The notes: generated from the sequence alone by a model not told the origin. Positions 34,665 through 43,563 are shown, numbered from the stretch's first letter. The stretch is DNA of 64,000 bases from Rhodoblastus sp963804045 (GCA_963804045.1 CAWDOR010000029.1:1-64000); one strand, 5' to 3'. Program-made: numbers and translations.

Positions 34665-36254
34665 TCAGGCGGCGGCAGGAAGTTTCTTGCTGCTCTTCGA
34701 TTCGATGACGGCGCGGAGCCCGCCCCATTTCGGGCGGAAAAGACCGCTCGGCATGGGTTTCAGATTGGCCGAAACCTTCGGCTTGAAATCCATCAGCGCG
34801 AGGACGTCCTTCTCCAAATCGACGCCGGGCGCGACTTCGACCAAGGTGAGGCTGCCGTCCTGCAGCTCGAATACCGCGCGTTCGGTGACGAACAGCACCT
34901 TCTGCTTGACCTTGGTCGCATAGGCGCCGCTGGCGGTGATCTGCTCGACCGCGCCGACGAATTTTTTGTGTTTGCCTTCGCTTTCGATCGACAGCTTGCC
35001 GTCGGCGACGGCGACTTTCAGTCCGCCGGCTGTGAAGCTGCCGACATAGACGACCTTCTTGGCGTGCTGGGTGATGTCAATGAACCCGCCGCAACCGACC
35101 GACTTGCCGTTGAACTTGCTGACATTGACATTGCCGGCCGTATCGACCTGGGCAAAGCTCTCGAAGGCGATATCGAGGCCGCCGCCGCTGTACCAGTCGA
35201 ACTGCACCTGCTGCTCGACGAAGGCGTCGGCGTCGCGCGACATGCCGAAGTCCTTGCCATCGGCCGGAATGCCGCCGATCGTTCCCGTTTCCGAGGTCAT
35301 CGACAGCAGGTCGGAGACGCATTCGACGGCCGCAACCGATCCTATTCCCTGGGGGATGCCGACGCCGAGATTTATGGTGCAACCGGAGGACAGTTCCATC
35401 GCGGCGCGACGCGCAATGATGAGCCGTTCATTGAGCGCCATTGGCGGGACATCGACCATCGGCGACTTGGAGGCGCCGGAATAAGCCGGATTGAAGGGGG
35501 TGAGGGCGGACTGCCAATGATTTCCTGGAGCCGAGACTACGATATGGTCAATCAGGACGCCGGGCACGCGCACCAATTTTGGATTCAAGGTGCCAGGCTC
35601 GGCGACATATTCGACTTCGGCGATGACAATGCCACCGCCGTTCTTTGTCGCCTGGGCCAATGGCAGGATTTCGAACAGGGCGCCTTCGTCGTCGACGGTC
35701 AGGTTGCCGTTCTCATCCGCGGTGGTGCCGCGTATGATGGCGACGTCAACGGGAAAGCTTGGATAGAACAGCCATTCCTCGCCCTCGAAGGCGATCACTT
35801 TGACCAGGTCTTTGGTCGAGATCGCGTTCATTTTGCCGCCCTCGATACGAGGGTCGACGAAAGTGCCGAGGCCGGTTTTGGTGATCAGCCCGGGACGATG
35901 ACCGGCGATCTCTCGCCACAATTGCGCGATGACCCCTTGCGGCAGGTTATAGCCTTCGCAACCGCCGCTGAGGATCATCTTGGCGAAGTCTGGCGACAGG
36001 CCGCAATGGCCGCCGATCCAGCGCGAGACCATCCCGTCATGTGCGAAATGCTGCGTGCCTTTGGTCGCCCAGTCGCCGACGCCGGCGGCGTGGACGATCG
36101 TCAATTTGGCGGGGTGGCCGGAGGCGAGAAAACGCTTTTCCATGGCGATCGCGATTTCTTCCGGCCAGCCGGATATCGCGCAGGCCGCAGCGCCGACTGT
36201 AACGCCGTCCTTGATGAGCGCTATGGCGTCGCTGGCGGAAATGACTTTGGACAT
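34665..36254 (-). CDS. Acetate/propionate CoA-transferase
   Basis: A 529-residue family-I CoA-transferase with fused alpha and beta halves, like propionate CoA-transferase (Pct) and YdiF. The second half has the glutamate motif MTSETGTIGGIP with the catalytic Glu in SETG, then GGFIDITQHAKKVVYVGSFTAGG. It moves CoA between short-chain acids, for example acetyl-CoA to propionate or butyrate. As first gene of the operon it can activate or release the acids handled by the dehydrogenases downstream. The element at 36343 lies 88 bases upstream. Confidence 0.9.
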   Translation of the reverse strand: MSKVISASDAIALIKDGVTVGAAACAISGWPEEIAIAMEKRFLASGHPAKLTIVHAAGVGDWATKGTQHFAHDGMVSRWIGGHCGLSPDFAKMILSGGCEGYNLPQGVIAQLWREIAGHRPGLITKTGLGTFVDPRIEGGKMNAISTKDLVKVIAFEGEEWLFYPSFPVDVAIIRGTTADENGNLTVDDEGALFEILPLAQATKNGGGIVIAEVEYVAEPGTLNPKLVRVPGVLIDHIVVSAPGNHWQSALTPFNPAYSGASKSPMVDVPPMALNERLIIARRAAMELSSGCTINLGVGIPQGIGSVAAVECVSDLLSMTSETGTIGGIPADGKDFGMSRDADAFVEQQVQFDWYSGGGLDIAFESFAQVDTAGNVNVSKFNGKSVGCGGFIDITQHAKKVVYVGSFTAGGLKVAVADGKLSIESEGKHKKFVGAVEQITASGAYATKVKQKVLFVTERAVFELQDGSLTLVEVAPGVDLEKDVLALMDFKPKVSANLKPMPSGLFRPKWGGLRAVIESKSSKKLPAAA

Positions 36255-36342
36255 GAAACATCCTTTCGAACCGAAACGGCTGCAAGAGCGCCTGCTTGAT
36301 TGGCCAGGGGATCAAGCGCCGCGACGCTTCGGAAAGACAGGG

Positions 36343-36356
36343 TCGGAATGTACTCA
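36343..36356 (-). promoter_or_regulatory. Regulon element upstream of the CoA-transferase operon
   Basis: Minus strand TGAGTACATTCCGA followed by CCCTGTCT, ending 88 bases before ATG 36254. Only 43 bases separate it from the divergent copy at 36400, the tightest pair in the window. Confidence 0.75.
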
Positions 36357-36399
36357 CGCTGACGGAATCCGGCGCCGGACCGCAGGAGCGCAAGGGATG

Positions 36400-36413
36400 T
36401 GAGTAGATTCCGA
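36400..36413 (+). promoter_or_regulatory. Regulon element upstream of the enoyl-CoA hydratase
   Basis: TGAGTAGATTCCGA followed by CGCTGGTT, a perfect core match ending 65 bases before ATG 36479. Confidence 0.75.
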
Positions 36414-36478
36414 CGCTGGTTTTGTACGCCCGCGCCGATGAACTGCAAGATCGAGCGCAATCAATCGGAGCGGATCAC

Positions 36479-37284
36479 ATGAACGTCGCAGTCGAGCCCA
36501 CGTCGGTCGCCAACGTCCTTTATGAATGCAAGGACGCGATCGCCATTATCACCATCAACCGGCCCAAGGTTCTCAATGCCCTCGATCAGGTCACATTGAC
36601 GCAACTCCGGGAGGCTTTCGAGACCGCCCGGGAGGACGCTTCGGTCCTCGGGGTCATCCTCACCGGCGCCGCGGCGACAGAGCGTTCATCGCGGGGGCTG
36701 ACATTGGCGAGCTTGCGCGGCTCAGCGTCGTCGAAGCCGAGGCCTATTCGCGCCAGGGCCAGGCTTTGCTCGATCTCATCGAGACGTTCGGCAAGCCGGT
36801 GATTGCGGCGGTGAATGGTTATGCTTTGGGCGGGGGATGCGAAGCCGCGATGGCTTGCACCATCCGGCTGGCGGCCGATAACGCGAAATTCGGTCAGCCC
36901 GAGGTCAAGCTTGGCCTCATTCCCGGTTTTGGCGGAACGCAGCGGCTGGCGCGTCTGGTTGGCAAGGGACGAGCTTTGCAGCTGATCCTGACGGGCGCGA
37001 TGGTCGACGCTCAGGAAGCCTACCGACTGGGCCTGGTCAACGAGATCGTTCCGCATGCCGATTTGATCGCGCGCGCCGAGACAATTTTACGGCAAATCGG
37101 AGCCAATGCCCCGCTTGCCATAAAATTTGCGATTGAGGCGGTGAACAAGGGAATGGAGACCAGTTTGCCGGAAGGTCTTGCGCTTGAAGGCTCGCTTTTT
37201 GCGATATGCGCCTCGACGGAAGACAAGGCGGAGGGAACGTCCGCTTTCCTCGCAAAACGCGCCCCAGGCTTCCACGGCCATTGA
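36479..37284 (+). pseudogene. Enoyl-CoA hydratase/isomerase, frameshifted
   Basis: A crotonase split over two frames. From ATG 36479 the first frame gives YECKDAIAIITINRPKVLNALDQVTLTQL up to VILTGA. From about 36672 the next frame gives GDRAFIAGADIGEL, NGYALGGGCEAAMACTIRLA, FGQPEVKLGLIPGFGGTQRL and the C-terminal AFLAKRAPGFHGH. The families usually read VILTGAGDRAFIAGADI, so about two bases (GC) are extra or one is missing near 36670-36680. The oxyanion-hole and Glu motifs are intact, so the break is recent or a sequencing error. It would hydrate crotonyl-CoA and pairs with the divergent CoA-transferase operon. Confidence 0.8.
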
Positions 37285-37321
37285 CGCGGAGCTTCGCTGC
37301 CGCCGAAACCACGAGCCTGCG

Positions 37322-37335
37322 TGAGTAGATTCCGA
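37322..37335 (+). promoter_or_regulatory. Regulon element upstream of the hydrogenase operon
   Basis: TGAGTAGATTCCGA followed by ACCTGTCG, which matches the full consensus exactly. It ends 64 bases before ATG 37400, the first gene of the hydrogenase operon. Confidence 0.8.
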
Positions 37336-37399
37336 ACCTGTCGCGGCTGCCGAAAGCGATTATTTTTCGGCGTCGGAAACAACCAGCCGAGTTCCGTGC

Positions 37400-37684
37400 A
37401 TGTGTGTCACCATCCCAATGCGCATCACGAGCGTCGAAAACCATCGCGCGTGTTGTGAAGCCAGAGGAATCCGACGAGAAATCAGGCTTGACCTGCTCGA
37501 CTGCCCCGTTGTCGTTGGCGATTATGTTCTCATCCACGCCGGCTATGCGCTTCAGGTCATGACCGAGGCGGACGCCCAGGCAACGTGGGGCCTTTTCGAC
37601 CAGATAGCGTCCACGCTCGACCACGCCGACGCGGAAAATCAATACGCACATAGTTTCGGCGACGCCTCCAAGGAAACAAGCTGA
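37400..37684 (+). CDS. hypC: Hydrogenase maturation chaperone HypC/HupF
   Basis: A 94-residue protein opening with MCVTIPMRITSV (the family needs Cys at position 2 after Met) and containing VVVGDYVLIHAGYALQVM, the HypC core. HypC carries the Fe(CN)2CO unit with HypD and docks on the immature large subunit. The C-terminal extension (about 25 residues) is longer than in E. coli HypC. Its stop overlaps the next start (TGATG). No hypD or hypE lies nearby, so it must work with maturation factors encoded elsewhere. Confidence 0.88.
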   Translation: MCVTIPMRITSVENHRACCEARGIRREIRLDLLDCPVVVGDYVLIHAGYALQVMTEADAQATWGLFDQIASTLDHADAENQYAHSFGDASKETS

Positions 37685-38217
37685 TGAACACTGTCGTTGC
37701 TGTCGAAGCCGAAGAAAAGCTTGGCCGAATATGGCCCTGCGTGCGCAATGTCACCGTTCTCGGCCTTGGCAATATCCTGCTGTCGGATGACGGCGTTGGC
37801 GTGCATGTCGCGCGCAGCCTGGCAATGAACCCGGGAGCGCCCCAGGGACTGCGCGCCATCGACGGGGGCACGCTGGGGTTTCGCTTGATGGAAGCGCTGA
37901 CCCAGTCGGAATCGGTGCTCATCGTCGACGCGGCGCTGTTGGGTGAACCGGCGGGGGCGATGCGTCTGCTGGAGAGCCAGGAACTCCACGACCATGTCAG
38001 CCGAAGCGGTCGCGTCAGCGCCCATGAGGCTGGTCTTTCGGACATGCTGACTCTGGCCAGGCTCGAAGGTTGGGCGCCGAAACACTTGGCCCTTCTGGCG
38101 GTGCAGCCGCAGCTTGTCGATTGGGGCGATGCGCTCAGCGAAGCCGTGGCGCAATCGGTTCCCGCCGCCTGTCGGAAAGCCACCGACAAGGTTCTGAGCT
38201 GGCTGGCGGCGGCATGA
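37684..38217 (+). CDS. hupD: Hydrogenase maturation endopeptidase (HupD/HyaD-type)
   Basis: A 177-residue peptidase of the HycI/HyaD family: VLGLGNILLSDDGVGVHVAR at the N-terminus (Glu/Asp nickel-sensing position), then DGGTLGFRLM and IVDAALLGEPAG. It cuts the C-terminal peptide off the large subunit once nickel is inserted, here after His565 of the large subunit. About 15 extra residues precede the usual start. It is linked by TGATG and ATGA overlaps to hypC and the HupH-like gene. Confidence 0.88.
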   Translation: MNTVVAVEAEEKLGRIWPCVRNVTVLGLGNILLSDDGVGVHVARSLAMNPGAPQGLRAIDGGTLGFRLMEALTQSESVLIVDAALLGEPAGAMRLLESQELHDHVSRSGRVSAHEAGLSDMLTLARLEGWAPKHLALLAVQPQLVDWGDALSEAVAQSVPAACRKATDKVLSWLAAA

Positions 38218-38621
38218 AAGATTTCAATTTTCTCGACGATGACAAATTGGTCGACGCGCTGCTTGTCCAGGTCTCCGGGTTGCTGTTGCGGCTGATCGAG
38301 CATGGCGAGGAAGGAGCGATCGATCTTCTCGGCCTGCCCTTGTCGCCGTCTTCTGTGGCGGAGCTCGAACAAAGGTTGGGTCGTGGCGAAATCAATGTCC
38401 GTCTCGACGCGTTCGGGTTCAGCGAAATCCGCGAGACCGGTTTCCCCGGCGTGTGGTGGACACAGCATGCTGACGAGTCGGGCCGGGTGATCGCGCGTCT
38501 GATCGAAGTGGCTTTCGTCCCGAATATTTTGCGCGCCGACGCGGAAGACATGAAACGCGGTCAGGAGCGCCTGCTCGCGTCCGCAAATGGCGCGCGAAAA
38601 TCCAGCAGATCGGCAGCCTGA
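38214..38621 (+). CDS. HupH/HyaF-like hydrogenase expression protein (C-terminal domain only)
   Basis: A 135-residue protein with the HupH C-terminal domain: LSPSSVAELEQRLGRGEINVRL then FSEIRETGFPGVWWTQH, and IEVAFVPNILRA near the end. Full HupH/HyaF proteins are about 280 residues, so this is a short form with little before this domain. HupH aids small-subunit maturation and protects the enzyme from oxygen in Rhizobium. The ATGA overlap with hupD and TGATG overlap with the small-subunit gene fix both ends. Confidence 0.8.
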   Translation: MKDFNFLDDDKLVDALLVQVSGLLLRLIEHGEEGAIDLLGLPLSPSSVAELEQRLGRGEINVRLDAFGFSEIRETGFPGVWWTQHADESGRVIARLIEVAFVPNILRADAEDMKRGQERLLASANGARKSSRSAA

Positions 38622-39712
38622 TGCAAGATGCGCGAGATGACGACACGGAAACCTTGGGCGACATGCTCGCCTCTCGCGGCATAGGGCGACGAACCCTTCT
38701 GAAATTCGCCATCGCCATGGCCTCGAGTCTGGCTTTGCCGCCCGGCGTCGCGCCGCTGATGGCCGCCAATCTCGCCAAGGCGAAACGGCGCTCGGTCATC
38801 TGGCTTTCGTTCCAGGAATGCACGGGCTGCGTCGAGACGCTCCTGCGCTCGTCGAGCCCGACCATCGACCAGCTCATCTTCGATTTCATCTCGCTGGATT
38901 ATCAGGAAGCGCTGATGGCGGCGGCGGGCGCTGCGGCGGAGAAAACCTTGCATGACGCCATCGCCGCCAACAAGGGCGAATATCTGCTGGCCATTGATGG
39001 GTCGATCCCGACCAAGGACAGCGGCGTTTATTCCCTGACCGGAGGGCGCAGCAATCTCAGCATGCTCCACGACGTCGCCGCCGACGCCAAAGCCATTCTG
39101 GCGATCGGCACTTGTGCGGCCTTTGGCGGCATACCGAAGGCCTTCCCCAATCCGACCGGAGCGGTCGGCGTCGAGGACCTCGTCTCGAACAAGCCGATCG
39201 TCAATATTCCCGGCTGCCCGCCAGTGCCGGAAGTGCTCAGCGGCGTGCTGGCCTATTTCATCAGCTTCGGCAAGCTGCCGGATCTCGACGAGCGCAAGCG
39301 TCCGCTCGCCTATTTCGGCGCCACCATCCACGATCAATGCTATCGCCGCGCCTTCTACGACCAGGGCAAGTTCGCGCATTCCTTCGACGACGAAGGCGCG
39401 CGCCAGGGCTGGTGCCTGTTCGAGCTCGGGTGCAAGGGACCTACAACCCACAACGCCTGCGCCAGTCTCAAATGGAATAACGGGACCAGCTTTCCAATTC
39501 AGTCGGGTCATGGCTGCATCGGCTGTTCCGAGCCGGAGTTCTGGGACGCGGGCGGTTTTTACACCTCGCTCGCCGGCGGCAGCGCTACTGGTTGGCGCAA
39601 CGCCGGGCTCGCCGCCGCTGTCGGCGTCGCGGGAGGGGCCGCCGCGGCGCTGGCCGCGCGAAGCAAGGCGGAAAACCTGGATTCGCGTCCTGAACCGGAG
39701 GACAAGCCATGA
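38621..39712 (+). CDS. [NiFe] hydrogenase small subunit, Isp-type (HynS-like)
   Basis: A 363-residue small subunit. The Tat signal contains GRRTLLKF (about residues 22-29). Cysteine clusters for the Fe-S clusters follow: QECTGCVE, AIGTCAAFGG, PGCPPVPE, HDQCYRRAFYDQG, CLFELGCKGPTT and HGCIGCSEPEFWD. A C-terminal helix (AGLAAAVGVAGGAAAALAA) anchors it to the membrane. The set agrees with a group 1 uptake enzyme with proximal, medial and distal clusters. The stop overlaps the next start, so it is coupled to the cytochrome-b-like gene. Isp-type enzymes were described in purple sulfur bacteria (HynS-Isp1-Isp2-HynL), and this operon keeps the same order. Confidence 0.92.
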   Translation: MQDARDDDTETLGDMLASRGIGRRTLLKFAIAMASSLALPPGVAPLMAANLAKAKRRSVIWLSFQECTGCVETLLRSSSPTIDQLIFDFISLDYQEALMAAAGAAAEKTLHDAIAANKGEYLLAIDGSIPTKDSGVYSLTGGRSNLSMLHDVAADAKAILAIGTCAAFGGIPKAFPNPTGAVGVEDLVSNKPIVNIPGCPPVPEVLSGVLAYFISFGKLPDLDERKRPLAYFGATIHDQCYRRAFYDQGKFAHSFDDEGARQGWCLFELGCKGPTTHNACASLKWNNGTSFPIQSGHGCIGCSEPEFWDAGGFYTSLAGGSATGWRNAGLAAAVGVAGGAAAALAARSKAENLDSRPEPEDKP

Positions 39713-40383
39713 CCTTCCTGGACATGACCTTGCTGGAATTTGCGCGCGGGCCAGCGTGGCAGGCGTCGGCCCTGATCCTTATCGCCGGCGTCGCCTGGCG
39801 CCTTGTCGCTTTAATCCTGCTGCGTCGTCGACCCCAATTCGCCGCGCCCAGGCATGGCCTGCCGGGACGCATCAAAGGGGGCGCCAAGACGATCCTGACG
39901 CGATTTGTCCCCCGTCGCACGTTCTGGCCGAGGATCGCGGTCAGCGTCGTGCTCAGCGCAACCTTTCATATCGGGCTGGCGATCATCATCTTCGGAGGCG
40001 CGCCGCACATCCAGCTGATCCATCAATTCACCGGCCTGGGCTGGCCGGGCCTGCCGAAAGGCGTCATCGTGCTGGTCAGCGGCGTGACGCTTGCAAGCAT
40101 GATCGCCTTGCTCATTCGCCGCATCAATCATCCGGTTTTGCGGCTGTTATCGACCGCGGACGATTACCTGAGCTGGCTGCTGGTGTTTCTTCCCGTCTTG
40201 ACCGGAGTTCTGCTGTCAGGAGAGACCATCGCCGGCTACGAAACTCTGCTTGCCCTGCACATCATCAGCGTCGAACTGATGTTGATCTGGCTGCCGTTCG
40301 GCAAGCTGATGCACGCCGGTCTCGTCTTCGCCGGACGCGGACTCATGGGCATGAATTTCAGCCGAAAGGGCGCGGCCACATGA
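39709..40383 (+). CDS. Isp1-like membrane cytochrome b subunit (NarI/DsrM family)
   Basis: A 224-residue membrane protein with about five helices and His in helices (ATFHIGLAIIIF, LIHQFTGL, LALHIISVELMLI), as in NarI, DsrM and HdrE, which hold two b-type hemes. It would pass electrons between the hydrogenase and the quinone pool. The position between small subunit and HdrD-like subunit, with four-base overlaps on both sides, matches isp1 of the HynS-Isp1-Isp2-HynL enzymes. Confidence 0.8.
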   Translation: MTFLDMTLLEFARGPAWQASALILIAGVAWRLVALILLRRRPQFAAPRHGLPGRIKGGAKTILTRFVPRRTFWPRIAVSVVLSATFHIGLAIIIFGGAPHIQLIHQFTGLGWPGLPKGVIVLVSGVTLASMIALLIRRINHPVLRLLSTADDYLSWLLVFLPVLTGVLLSGETIAGYETLLALHIISVELMLIWLPFGKLMHAGLVFAGRGLMGMNFSRKGAAT

Positions 40384-41681
40384 ACAATGTCCCGACCCCG
40401 CCAGCGACAGGCGCGATCCGCCCCGATGAAGCGCAGGTGGCCAAGGCCATGCGCGGTTTTCTTGCCGACATCGGGCCGTCTTCGGCTCTGGCGCTGGATT
40501 CCTGCATCCATTGCGGGCGCTGCGCCGAGGCTTGCCAATTCTATGTGCGGAGCGGCGACCCACGCTATACGCCGATCCACAAGGTCGCGCCTTTCAAGCA
40601 GGCCTATGAGCGCGAGATGGGGCCCTTCGCCTTCGTCTACAAACTGCTCGGCCTGACGCCGAAGATCAGCGCTGACGAGCTGATGCAATGGCAGGAGCTG
40701 CTTTATGATTCCTGCAACATGTGCGGGCGCTGTTCGCTGATCTGCCCGATGGGAATCGATATCGCCGATCTCGTCGAACAGGCGCGGCACGGCATGTTTG
40801 TCGCGGGAATGACGCCGCCCGATTTTCTGGGCATTCTCGCCGAAAAGGAAAAAGCCACAGGCAGTCCCTTCGGGATGACCACGCCGCAATTGCAGGATGC
40901 GCTGCATGACATTGGCGCGAAACATGGGGTCGTCATGCATGTCGACGAGGCGAGGGCGGAGATCGTCCCGACCATATCTTCCATCGACCTGAAGACTTAT
41001 CCCTCTTCCATGGCGGCAATCGCCAAAATCCTCAATCACATGGGCGCATCCTGGTCCTTTCGCACCGATGGCTTCGACGCCGACAACGTCGCCTTGACGG
41101 CGGGCGACCGCGTGGGTCAGCGCAAGATCACGCTCGGCATTGTCAAGGCTGCCATCGCCTGCGGCGCCAAAACGGTTGTCATGCCGGAATGCGGCCATTC
41201 CTTTACCGAGATGCGCTGGGAGGCCGCCAATGCTTACGGAGGCGACCTGCCGTTCCGGATCGTGCAGATCACCGAGTTGCTCGCTGAAGGCCTCGCGGAC
41301 GGAAAAATCCGCGTGAACACGGCTCCGCAAACGGCGACCTATCACGACGCCTGCCAGCTGTCCCGGCGTGGCGGCGCCACGGCGGCGCCGCGAGCGATCC
41401 TTGAAAGTCTCGGGGTCGATTTGCACGAGATGGAGGACGCCGGCGAAGAAAACTGGTGCTGCGGCGGCGGCGGCGGCGTCGCCCTCATCAAGCGCGCGCA
41501 GCCGTTGCGCGACAAGGCGTTCGCAATCAAGCAGCGGCAGGTCGAGGCGACCGGCGCCGCCAAGGTGTTCACCTCCTGCTCAGGCTGCCGGCAAACGCTG
41601 GACCATGGCGGCAAGGCCGCAGGCTGGGACAAGGACGTCGCCAGCCTGCTGGAACTGGTCGCCGATAACCTCAAGGATTAA
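40380..41681 (+). CDS. Isp2-like Fe-S protein (HdrD/DsrK family)
   Basis: A 433-residue protein with two 4Fe-4S motifs (CIHCGRCAEACQ near residue 40, CNMCGRCSLICP near 118) and the C-terminal CCG-type cysteine clusters (ECGHSF region, ENWCCGGGGG, SCSGCRQTL) that bind the special cluster of heterodisulfide reductases. In DsrK/HdrD these reduce disulfides. Here it is the cytoplasmic Isp2 subunit, so electrons from H2 might also reach a thiol or disulfide partner. Four bases separate it from the large-subunit gene. Confidence 0.85.
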   Translation: MNNVPTPPATGAIRPDEAQVAKAMRGFLADIGPSSALALDSCIHCGRCAEACQFYVRSGDPRYTPIHKVAPFKQAYEREMGPFAFVYKLLGLTPKISADELMQWQELLYDSCNMCGRCSLICPMGIDIADLVEQARHGMFVAGMTPPDFLGILAEKEKATGSPFGMTTPQLQDALHDIGAKHGVVMHVDEARAEIVPTISSIDLKTYPSSMAAIAKILNHMGASWSFRTDGFDADNVALTAGDRVGQRKITLGIVKAAIACGAKTVVMPECGHSFTEMRWEAANAYGGDLPFRIVQITELLAEGLADGKIRVNTAPQTATYHDACQLSRRGGATAAPRAILESLGVDLHEMEDAGEENWCCGGGGGVALIKRAQPLRDKAFAIKQRQVEATGAAKVFTSCSGCRQTLDHGGKAAGWDKDVASLLELVADNLKD

Positions 41682-41684
41682 TTC

Positions 41685-43427
41685 ATGACCACCCGGACCA
41701 TCGTCGTCGATCCGATCACCCGGATCGAAGGGCATTTGCGGATCGAGGCCGAGATCGACGCCGCGGGAAATGTCGTCAGGGCGATCAGCGCGGGCACCCA
41801 GGTGCGCGGCATCGAGATCATATTGCGCGATCGCGATCCTCGCGACGCCTGGGCTTTCGCGCAGCGCATCTGCGGCGTCTGCACCCTGGTGCATGGGCTC
41901 GCCTCGGTGCGGGCGGTGGAGGATGCGCTCGCCATAAAAATTCCAGCGAATGCAGAACTGATCCGTAACCTGATGGTCGGCGCCCAGATGCTGCAGGATC
42001 ATGTCATCCATTTCTATCATCTTCAGGCGCTGGATTGGGTCAATCCTCTCAATGCGCTGAAGGCCGACCCGCAGGCCGCCGCGCGAATCGCCGCCGGGCT
42101 CGGCTATCGCGACACGTCGGTCGCCTCGTTCGCCGCTGCGCAAGACCGGCTGAAGGGTTTTGTGAAGTCTGGGCAGCTGGGAATATTTTCCAACGGCTGG
42201 TGGGGTCATCCTGACTACAAGCTCGCGCCGGAAGTCGACCTGATCGCCCTGTCGCATTATTTTGAGGCCCTGGCCTGGCAACGGGAAATCGGCGAAGTCC
42301 TGACCATATTCGGCGGCAAGAATCCACATCCCAACGTCGCCGTCGGCGGCGCGCCTTGCGCCATCGCCATCGACGCCAAGCTTCCAGGCGGCGGCGACGC
42401 GACCGCGGTGTCGATGACCGGACTGATCCGGGTGCGTCAATTGATCGAGACCATGAGGAGTTTCGTCGAGGGCGTCTATCTTCCCGATCTGGTCGCCATC
42501 GGCAGCGGCTACAAGGACTGGTTTTCACGCGGAGAAGGCGTCGGCAATTTCATGACCTATGGCGATTTCGCCGGTCCGACGGCTGGCAATGGGTTTGGTG
42601 TGCCGCGCGGCGTCGTGCTCGGTCGCGATCTCACAAAAATCCTTTCCGTCGATCTTGAGGACCCGGAGCAGATCCAGGAATATGTCGCGCATTCCTGGTA
42701 CAAATACGCCAAGGGCCAGAACGGGGCGCTGCATCCATTTGAGGGCGAAACGGCCCTCGACTATACCGGGCCGCCGCCACCGTTCGAACATCTCGATCCT
42801 GGCGGCGCCTATTCCTGGGTGAAGGCGCCGCGTTGGCGCGGCAAGCCGATGGAGGTCGGGCCACTGGCTCGACTGGCGCTGCTGCATGCCGCCGGAGACG
42901 CTCCCGCGAAGGCGCTGACGGCGGAAACGCTCGGGCGGCTGGGGTTACCCTTCGACGCCATTTATTCGACCTTGGGCCGCATCCTGGCGCGCGGAATCGA
43001 AAGCAAGTTGCTGGTCGACCGGATGGCCGGCTGGCACGACAGCCTGATGGCCAATATCGCGGCCGGCGATTTGCGGACGTTCAATGATGAAAAATGGGAG
43101 CCCGCGAGCTGGCCGAGACATGCCCAGGGCATTGGCACGATCGAGGGGCCGCGCGGGGCGCTGGGGCATTGGATCGTCATCGACGAGGGCAAGATCAAGA
43201 ATTACCAGGCCGTCGTGCCGACGACATGGAACGCCGGTCCGCAAGACGACAGGGGGCAGCATGGCCCCTATGAGGCGGCGCTGATGGACGGACGCCATAA
43301 ATTGGCGCTGGCGGACCAGCCCCTGGAAGTGCTGCGCACGATTCACAGTTTCGATCCCTGCATGGCCTGCGCCGCGCATGTGTTCGATCCCGCTGGCGTT
43401 GAGGTCGGGCAGGTGACGATCCGCTAA
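41685..43427 (+). CDS. [NiFe] hydrogenase large subunit, Isp-type (HynL-like)
   Basis: A 580-residue nickel subunit. The N-terminal motif RICGVC gives ligands C63 and C66, and the C-terminal motif DPCMACAAH gives C559, C562 and H565. The 15 residues after H565 (VFDPAGVEVGQVTIR) are the peptide removed by HupD. Other landmarks are VDPITRIEGHLRI at the start and HPFEGET. It would sit on the periplasmic side with the small subunit after Tat export. A 45-base relic of the same C-terminal tail lies at 57787-57831. Confidence 0.93.
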   Translation: MTTRTIVVDPITRIEGHLRIEAEIDAAGNVVRAISAGTQVRGIEIILRDRDPRDAWAFAQRICGVCTLVHGLASVRAVEDALAIKIPANAELIRNLMVGAQMLQDHVIHFYHLQALDWVNPLNALKADPQAAARIAAGLGYRDTSVASFAAAQDRLKGFVKSGQLGIFSNGWWGHPDYKLAPEVDLIALSHYFEALAWQREIGEVLTIFGGKNPHPNVAVGGAPCAIAIDAKLPGGGDATAVSMTGLIRVRQLIETMRSFVEGVYLPDLVAIGSGYKDWFSRGEGVGNFMTYGDFAGPTAGNGFGVPRGVVLGRDLTKILSVDLEDPEQIQEYVAHSWYKYAKGQNGALHPFEGETALDYTGPPPPFEHLDPGGAYSWVKAPRWRGKPMEVGPLARLALLHAAGDAPAKALTAETLGRLGLPFDAIYSTLGRILARGIESKLLVDRMAGWHDSLMANIAAGDLRTFNDEKWEPASWPRHAQGIGTIEGPRGALGHWIVIDEGKIKNYQAVVPTTWNAGPQDDRGQHGPYEAALMDGRHKLALADQPLEVLRTIHSFDPCMACAAHVFDPAGVEVGQVTIR

Positions 43428-43563
43428 TGAATCCAGCCGAGTTCGGCAGCGGCGTGGCCTCGATGGCTCCGGCGGCGCCGAACAGGGCTATGTTCTGGCG
43501 CGGCGGACTCGTGCCGGATGGCAAATATCTCTGCATCTTCGGAGTGTTCGCTGGTCGGCAAGA

